A DNA stretch of 64,000 nt from Scilla litardierei (taxonomy: Eukaryota; Streptophyta; Magnoliopsida; Asparagales; Asparagaceae): NCBI GenBank assembly GCA_030789695.1, contig CM061140.1, forward strand, positions 173,810,319 to 173,874,318, in the 5' to 3' direction. Below, piece after piece: positions 57,171 through 64,000 of the stretch. The notes under the pieces are model-generated. The model saw nothing but the letters and a program-made list of their open reading frames with translations, was not told the origin of the DNA and searched no databases. Numbering within the stretch: the stretch's first letter is position 1; each line of letters opens with the position of its first letter. Position numbers and translations under genes: made by a program.

Positions 57171-58377
57171 TAATTCATTTTCTATTCATCACGTATTTTA
57201 AATTTTAATTTTTTTTTTATGTATAGTAGTACATAGTATGATATTAATAGTGGTTACTTAATGGGTTATTGTAACTTTAGTTGATCCTAATGATGATATT
57301 TTGGTAATATAAACAAATATGGATATTTATGATATTATAAATGCTCTCCAGTCAATAAAACTTGTATATTTTTTCTATCTGATATGAGCAACCCGATAGT
57401 GACACGTATCCATGATATATCCTCCGATATACAATATCTGATATACATATTAACCATCTGATACGATATAGATATCTAATATTTAAATCCTTGGTAGCCT
57501 GCAATGGGAAAGAAGGCAGTTTCAAAGCCATAGGTTTTGTGGTCAGATGGGTGTACCATGAAAGTGGCCACGGTTGGTTGATGGCAAGAGAAAATACCAT
57601 CAGGAAACAAAAGAAAAGAAAGGTTAGCAAAAGAATTTGACGATGTAGATCATCCAATTCCGTGAATAGCACGGTTAACAAAGGGAGATCAAGATGGAGG
57701 ATGAAGAAGGGCATTGGAGATGAAGAAAAGATTAGCAAAGAATATGACGATGTGGATCACCTATTTTCAGTGTTACCTGGACATGAGTATCAAGTATCCA
57801 AGTGTCCTAAAGTATCTGACATGGCAAACCTTAAATATCATGATATTGGAACACGAATGTAATACGATGTAATACAATACACACACACACACACACACAC
57901 ATATTAAGCTTTCTTTATCTTTGAGTGTTTACCAACCGTGACATTAACAGTTAGAAAATATCATGGCATGGGTTTGGATGACAGAGTAAACAAAACATGA
58001 CACAAGTTACACTGCTTGCTGTTTCTTATTTCAATTCCTTCACTATTCTTTGTGATTTTTTTCCATGAAATATTTCTTGGTGTTTCCTTTATATTGCAAC
58101 AATACCATATTTTCATTAGACGTTTACATAAGCCATGTCCAAGCCGTCGAACATAGCTGTCCAACACGGAGATATCTTGTAAAAACAGAGCGTCCTGGTA
58201 ACTCCTCTTACTTTCATCTAGAGGTTGGTATAAAAAGATCTCACTTCTTAGGAGAAGGATAGTCCACCCACCCACTCACACATGCACACAAACTAACTCA
58301 CTCCACTCTCTTCAAGAGCAGGGTACTTCTGAACAAACACACTTGCAATGCACACTAATACACTGACACATGCACTA
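57171..58377. other. Intergenic DNA
   Basis: No gene recognised. An approximately 50-bp motif with GACGATGTAGATCATCC recurs at about 57638 and 57746, and a (AC)n run lies at 57879-57901. Confidence 0.45.
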
Positions 58378-59039
58378 TGTCACGGGCTTGGTCTTCTCTA
58401 CACCAACGACCACGCGGCACTAGTCTCTCGCTCCTATTGAGAGGCTAATTCAGCCTTACTCTCCTACACACAGCGAAATATTTCTAAGAACTCCGAAAGA
58501 TCGAATGATTGACTAAGTTGAATCGCACTTAGAACACTCGAAGAACTCACTCAGATAGTTGGAAGAACTCAAGAACACTCCATATATTTAGAAGGAATTC
58601 TTATGAAGACTCTTATTCACTCAAACTTGGGCGGTTTACAAGCGATACAATGACCTCTTAATATAGGCCTTCTACACTTAAATGGATGGCTAAGATTAAA
58701 TTTATCATATGATTACAAATGAATTCTAGAATGATCTACACAACTTCCAACAACCCTAATAATTACAAGAGTTATTTAGAAAGCTACTAAGTCTTATCCA
58801 TTAAGCTTCCTTTCTTTTCTAAAATCTTCCATCCAACTCTAGAAAAGGCATTCATCTCTCTTGACTTGGGCCTTCCATGGAACCTTTATCCAACATAGAA
58901 CCCATTTGTAGAGACTTTCACACATCTCTACACCTTAAATTAGACATCCACGGCCTTGAACCTTTTTTATAAATTGGTCTTGAGCCTCCCTTCGGACCTT
59001 CATTCACAAGTTGACTTAGAGAAGAAACGGACCGTGACA
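58378..59039 (-). repeat. 3' LTR of gag-only element
   Basis: Begins TGTCACGGGC and ends CGTGACA. Pairs with 60244-60929. Confidence 0.9.
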
Positions 59040-59395
59040 TTCTCCTCCACTCACTTGAGCGACGTCCTCGTCGCTTCGGACTTGGACACCTCGAACTGTT
59101 GGCCTTCTGGACTCTTAGCCTTGATGCACTCCCCCACTCGGTTTGACGCCATCTCCTCTTCTTAGAACGCTTCACTCGATCACCCTGCTTGGCCCTCATC
59201 TTCAAGCTTGGCTCCAAGACTTGCTTGGACTTCATGCTTGTAACAACAATCATGCATGCCTCCATCACAAACTTGGGCCTAAGGCTCGATTCAAAGTTGC
59301 ACATTTCAACCACGGACTCTGGTTTGTGGTGTATCTCCACACAACACTTCTCGGTCATTTGGATGTTGGAATTCCCTCATGTGTAGCACCTCCTT

Positions 59396-60229
59396 CTAAG
59401 GTTGCCTCCTTGCTTCTCTCAGCTTGGACGACATTACAACTATTGGCTCATCGACATTCTGCATGTCTTGGACCACTAGCTCGTCTTCATCATCCACCTC
59501 TCTCTTGGGTGACTCCTCGTACTCTTGCTCCACCACTCCCTCGAACAACACTTCAGCTCGTGCATCATGTAGCTCGTGCATCATGTGGCTCATCATCCTT
59601 GGTCTCTTCAAAACCCTGACATTCATTGGATTCTGACTCATCCTCCTCCTTCCTCTTTCGGCAATCTCTCGACTGATGCGGTCCATCACACCAAAAGCAC
59701 TTGGGTCCCCACTTCTTCGGGCAAGCCAAACACAAATGAGGATCTCCACAATAGCTGCACTTGGGCCGTATCTCCTTATTCTCACAATCATTTTAGGGCC
59801 TCTTATATTGCTTAAATAAAGACTTAGTTATATCCAAAGATTAAGATTCAAGGGTCAATACTTGGTTTGTCCTGTAGGCTAGGGCCTAATCCATGGCATC
59901 CCTTGCTTGTTCCCGATTTCCATGGTCCTTCTCCACCATGGACACATCCTTTTCCGACTTCTGTGGATAGAATTGCTTTTGGGATCTATATTTGAACTCC
60001 CACCATTTGTTGTAACGAAAACATCCACTCTTCAAAAGTGCAAACCACCATTCATTAGCTTCATCTTTAAGACATAGTGTTGTAATACTCAGTTTCTCAG
60101 CATCACATATGATGATAAGAGCTTCAAAGTATTGATCCAAGATTGTTAAGAAATCTTTAATCCCTTCAACGGTTCTTGCTTCATGGAACACCTTGATGCT
60201 TTCTTTCAATATTGTTATCACGAACCTTT
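59396..60229 (-). pseudogene. Ty3/gypsy-type gag with tandem zinc knuckles, broken
   Basis: First frame (about 60229-59886) contains GIKDFLTILDQYFEA, LCLKDEANEWWFAL and WWEFKYRSQKQFYP, the landmarks of the Retrotrans_gag domain (F...VE.YF, DA..WW, W..FK..L..QF.P). After a frame change, two Cys clusters appear: CSYCGDPHLCLAC (59760-59721) and CFWCDGPHQSRDC (59699-59661). The region toward 59396 is acidic (EYEESPKREVDDEDE). I find no start ATG in the first frame. Several shifts make it non-functional as read. Confidence 0.8.
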
Positions 60230-60241
60230 GCTCTGATACCA
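60230..60241 (-). promoter_or_regulatory. Primer-binding site, tRNA-iMet
   Basis: The - strand reads TGGTATCAGAGC exactly, two bases from the 5' LTR. Confidence 0.95.
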
Positions 60242-60243
60242 CT

Positions 60244-60929
60244 TGTCACGGGCTTAGTCTTCTCTACCCCAACAACCACGCGACACTAGTCTCTCGCTCC
60301 CCTTGAGAGGCTAGTTTAGCCTTACTCTCCAACACGCAGCGAAATATTTCTAAGAACTCTGAAGGATTGAATGAATGTATAAGTTGAATCTCACTTAGAA
60401 CGCTCGAAGAACTAACTCAAATAGTTGGAAGAACTCGGGAACACTCAAGGAACACTGAAGGTATTTGGAAGGAATTCTTATGAAGACTATTATTCACTCA
60501 AACTTGGACTGTTTACAAATGATACAATTTCCTCGTTATATAGGCCTTCTACACCTAAATTGATGGATAAGATTAAATTAATCCTATGGTTACAAATGAA
60601 TTCTAGAATGATCAACACAACTTTCGACTACTCTAATAATTACAAGACTTATCTAGAAAGCTATTAAGTCTTATCCGTTAAACTTCCTTATTTTTCTAAA
60701 ATCTTCCACCTAACTCTAGAAAAGGCATTCATCTCTCTTTATTTTGGGCCTTCCATGAAACCTTTATCCAACAAAGAACCTATTTGTAGAAACTTACACC
60801 CATCTCTACACCTTAAATTAGACTTCCATGGCCTTGAACCTTTCTTGGGCCTTGTAGAATAAATTGGGATTGAGCCCCCCTTCGGACCTTCATTCGCAAG
60901 TTGACTTAGAGAAAGAACACACAGTGACA
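60244..60929 (-). repeat. 5' LTR of gag-only element
   Basis: 686 bp. Compared with the left LTR it has an extra stretch near 60847-60862 and numerous substitutions. Confidence 0.9.
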
Positions 60930-61651
60930 ACTAACACGTTACATAAGAACAATACCCTAGAGCTTTGTTTCTTTGCAGGGTCAACAACCAAAGCAGGTTT
61001 TGGGTTATAGAAGGCTCTAAAAGACCTCCCACGTAGATTGGTTTGGATCTAGGCTCGATTCACAAATAATTGCTTCCAATCTACAATGAGCCCAGATAAA
61101 AAACCTATAGAAAAAGGGTTTCCGTATCCAATCACAAGTCCATTTAAAATATTTAATGACTCATTATAAGTCTGCTCTAGAATTGAGAAATACTTTCCTT
61201 CATAATTTCCTATCTTATTCTCCATTGACAACATAGATTATCCAATGAGCAGAGAGAGACCCCCGGCACTCCTCAGCTTCAAAATAACTTCTTCAAATTC
61301 AAAATTGCATATGATTCTACTTAAGAATATTACAAGATTTGAACCTGACACCGAGAAGTAACAATTTTAACTAGATCTAAAGTTACTAGAAATGAGTAAA
61401 TCATTCTTGAAATGCGATCATAATCAAGTTGACACACAACATATTTGTCGAATGGGTAAAGACAGGTTCCGTGCAATAATATATGTCTAGTAAAAAATGT
61501 TGACATGCCCCAACCCTCCCCCAGCCCCCACACACGCATGCACAGATTCACATGTTGAAGCTCAACTTTAAAATTCACATGTTTAAATATGACGTGTGAA
61601 ATTTTATGATTTATATAAGACTACACATGTCATATAGATATATATATACAC
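60930..61651. other. Intergenic DNA
   Basis: No gene recognised. Unassigned short frames only. Confidence 0.4.
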
Positions 61652-61890
61652 TGATGTAGAACACGAACGATTTAGGGATTTGGAGAAGAAAATAACTTGG
61701 TTTCACACCAAGGGGTCCAAGCTTCGCACAAAGGGGAGAACCTTTCACGGGTTTTGAGTGAAAATTATTCTCAAACTTTCATTGATTAAAAATATCCCAA
61801 TACATGACTTTAAATAGGATTACAATCCCTCAACCCTCACATTCTATCCAATGTGGGACTAAACCAAAGAAATAAAAAGATACAAACTTC
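61652..61890 (-). repeat. Probable 3' LTR of the gypsy element
   Basis: Begins TGATGTAGAACACG and is related to the LTR at 5731 (GATTTAGGGATTTGG, GAGAACCTTTCAC, CCAATGTGGGACTAAAC). On the - strand it has GTCCCACATTG (61859-61849) and, 32 bp on, TATTTAAAGT (61816-61807). The right boundary near 61890 is approximate. Confidence 0.6.
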
Positions 61891-64000
61891 AGATTTCAAA
61901 TGGGCTTGGGCACATCCATAACGAACTAAGTTGATTACAAAGTCGCCTACGCGTGTAAACTCTGATGTCCCCATCAACTCTCGCCAGGTGGGAAGAACTC
62001 GGCTCTGACGAGTGTATGGCCTGCTGGATGTCATAGTACTCAAGCAAATATGGGTCTAGCCTCTGGAATTCTGTTCTGATAACCCAAGTACAGTCTGATT
62101 CTGGCCGGCCTTTCCAACTCACCGAGTAATGCTGATAACCACCCTGCCTGGTTGATATAACATATTCATCTAATATGCGATCAATCTGCTCTCTATGTGG
62201 ATGTATGGGTGGTAAAGAAATAAAAGGAGAAATAGCAGGGACACTCAAGTCATCTTGGGAGGGCTCGAAGAATGGGTCTGTGAGTATAGCTGCTGGACCT
62301 TTATAAACCACTAGATCTTCAATATCAAAAGTTGAGCTAATCCCATAATCTGCAGGGAGATCTATCACATATGCATTAGAACCAATTTTCTTTAAGAATT
62401 TGAATGGGCCAGCACTACGAGCCTGCAGTCAGTGTTCTAAAAATCGGCCTGGCGGCCGCCTAGGCGGCGCCTAGACGCTAGGCGGCCAGTAAACGCTCCG
62501 AGTATGGCATGGGCGGTCAATCTGGGCGTTTTTGGGATTAATCGGCCGCCTAAGCGTTCTGGGCTGTGTCTGGGTGCTCTGGGCGGTTCCTAGGTGGTTC
62601 CTGGGCGGTTCCTAGACGGTTCCTGGGCGGTGTCTACGTTTTTTGGTAAATGGCTTAATTGCACAAGAGTATCTTTTAAATTTTATTTTGTTACACACAA
62701 ATACTCTAAAGTAAGTAAACTAGATTTGATTTAGTATGTATTAAATATTTGATGTATTTTAAATAATATATATATATAAACATAAATATATTATATAAAA
62801 ATAAATAAAATAATTAAAAAATGCAAATCCGCCTAGGCCGATTAATCCCCGATTAATGCTCTGGGCGCTGGGCGCTAGCAATCCGAACGCCTAGCGCCTA
62901 GCGATTTTTACAACCTTGCCTGCAGTTTCTTCAAGGTTCAGGAGGAAACCTCTCAGATCTGTTTCGCACCATAACATAATCACCCTCATTAAACACTTTG
63001 AAGCGCTTGTGAGTATCTGCAATAGCCTTATTTTTTCATTGCTAAAATGAATTCTCCTGCTGATCTCTTTATGCAAGTTATGAATGTGTTGTGCAAATGA
63101 CACAGCTGACTCAGACACTCTATGATGATGCGACATGGGAATGAGGTCTATAGGCTTTCTAGGTTTGTAACCATGAACTGCCTCAAATGGACTCATGCCA
63201 ATGGACCTATTTATTGACCCATTACACGCAAACTCGGCAGTGGACAATATCAGATCCTAATTCCTAGGATTTTCACCCACTAAGCATCTGAGAAGATTCT
63301 CTAAACTACGGTTCACTACCTCAATTTGGCCATCAGTCTAGGGGTGGTAAGCAGTGGAGAACTTGAGCTTAGTGTCCATCATATGCCATAGGGTTTTCCG
63401 GAAGTAGCTCATGAACTTTATATTCCTATCAGACACTATACTCTTGGGTAGACCATGGAGACGAAGAACCCCATCGAAATAAAGCTTGGCAATGTGTGAG
63501 GCATCTGAAGTTTTGGAACAAGAGATGAAGTGTGCCATCTTGGAGAATCGATCCACAATGACAAAAACTGGATCGTGCTTCTTAGGTGTGTGTGTGGAAG
63601 TCTTAGCACGAAATCCATACTAACGTCTTGCCAGGGACAATCTGGCACGGGTAAAGGTGTGTAGAGGCCAGTATTCTGCTTTCTATGTTTAGCCATCTGA
63701 CAAACTCGACATTGACCCACCAGAGTGGCAACATCTCTCTTTAGGCTCGGCCAATAAAACGGACTCTCTACCGACTCAATCGTCTTATATCTCCCAAAAT
63801 GTCATGATAAACCTCCAACATGTATCTCCTAGACAATAAAATCTCTCACAGAAGTACGTGGAATACATAACTATGTGGCCCTAAAAAGATACACATCCTG
63901 CAGGAAATAACCATCTTGTTCTCGTACAAACTAATCCTGAAGGATAGCAAAAATCTCACCAAAGTCTAGGCACGACGTGCAATCTTCCTTAAGCTTCTCG
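61889..64000 (-). pseudogene. Ty3/gypsy chromovirus pol, integrase to chromodomain, split by MITE
   Basis: Right-to-left order: integrase zinc/linker part (RVCQMAKHRKQNTGLYTPLP, then WQDVSMDFV, 63720-63600), integrase core ([31 protein letters not shown], 63556-63338), core end (FACNGSINRSIGMSPFEAVH, YKPRKPIDL, 63247-62930), a hAT MITE at 62430-62918, then KFLKKIGSNAYVIDLP (62405-62340) and a chromodomain-like segment (IDRILDEYVI, HYSVSWKGRPESDCTWV, 62190-62050). Frameshifts separate several parts. The C-terminal chromodomain identifies a chromovirus. RT and gag lie outside the window to the right. Confidence 0.9.
62430..62918. mobile_element. Non-autonomous hAT element with CCTAGGCGG arrays, 489 bp
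   Basis: Ends CAGTGTTCTAAAAATCG and, inverted, CAAGGTTGTAAAAATCG, with an exact 8-bp duplication CCTGCAGT (62422-62429 and 62919-62926). The arms are dominated by GGCGGCCGCCTAGGCGG-type and GGGCGGTTCCT words around an AT-rich centre. It interrupts the gypsy polyprotein. Confidence 0.95.

Larger units (their letters stand above)
58378..60929 (-). mobile_element. Short gag-only LTR retrotransposon (TR-GAG type), 2.55 kb
   Basis: Two LTRs (58378-59039 and 60244-60929), a perfect primer site on the - strand at 60230-60241, a polypurine tract (GTGGAGGAGAA on the - strand at 59040-59050) and a 4-bp flanking duplication ACTA (58374-58377 and 60930-60933). The about 1.2-kb interior encodes only a broken Ty3/gypsy gag with zinc knuckles; there is no room for pol. 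This is the architecture called TR-GAG, which must be mobilised in trans. LTRs differ by about 10% in the first 100 bp by eye, so it is older than the copia element. Confidence 0.88.

Noticed and set aside
1..64000. CRISPR arrays, bacterial operons or riboswitches
   Set aside because: Nothing prokaryotic is visible; the repeats are plant transposons and microsatellites.

Overview
The window is nuclear DNA from a flowering plant. The evidence is one spliced gene of a plant-only RING E3 ligase family, initiator-methionine tRNA primer sites beside several LTRs, many plant-type DNA transposons, and low gene density in AT-rich intergenic DNA. The last exon of the gene is much more GC-rich than its surroundings, which is common in monocots, but I would not name a lineage. 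All calls come from reading the sequence; no database search was possible.

Genes: only one gene looks intact. It is a three-exon BOI/BRG-type RING ligase on the + strand (coding 19407-20531, 311 aa), with a CT-rich leader. Two further partial genes are likely. One is an open exon of about 227 codons on the - strand (30628-31311) behind a good splice acceptor, with no recognised family. The other is the two last exons of a - strand gene (53330-53689) ending in a cysteine cluster that resembles half of an SHI/STY zinc finger. A 5'-truncated U2 snRNA pseudogene lies at 27290-27454.

Mobile DNA makes up most of the rest. From left to right: an LTR element without recognisable pol at 3225-6082; a copia RNase H scrap near 6985; a SIRE-like copia 3' LTR at 13157-15224 split by a hAT MITE; a possible tandem Helitron array at 24132-24944; a pol-less LTR element at 33699-35322; two convergent Mutator-like (MULE) transposase relics at 35323-38854; a nearly complete SIRE/Maximus-like Ty1/copia element at 38855-49433, inserted into the second MULE with a perfect 5-bp target duplication; three palindromic fold-back elements in (TA)n at 51917-52513; a decayed copia gag at 55730-57000; a short gag-only LTR element at 58378-60929; and the 3' half of a Ty3/gypsy chromovirus at 61652-64000, itself split by a hAT MITE. 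Five hAT MITEs have exact 8-bp target duplications (2642, 14340, 22499, 25917, 62430).

The nesting gives relative ages. The MULE is older than the copia element, whose LTRs differ by only a few percent by eye. The gypsy element is older than the hAT MITE in it, and the SIRE-like LTR at 13157 is older than its MITE. The features that most deserve follow-up are the tail-to-tail MULE pair, which has the architecture of the maize Mu killer locus; the snRNA-type upstream element and TATA box at snRNA-like spacing in one LTR family; the recent fold-back elements in TA repeats; and the Helitron-like units joined end to start.
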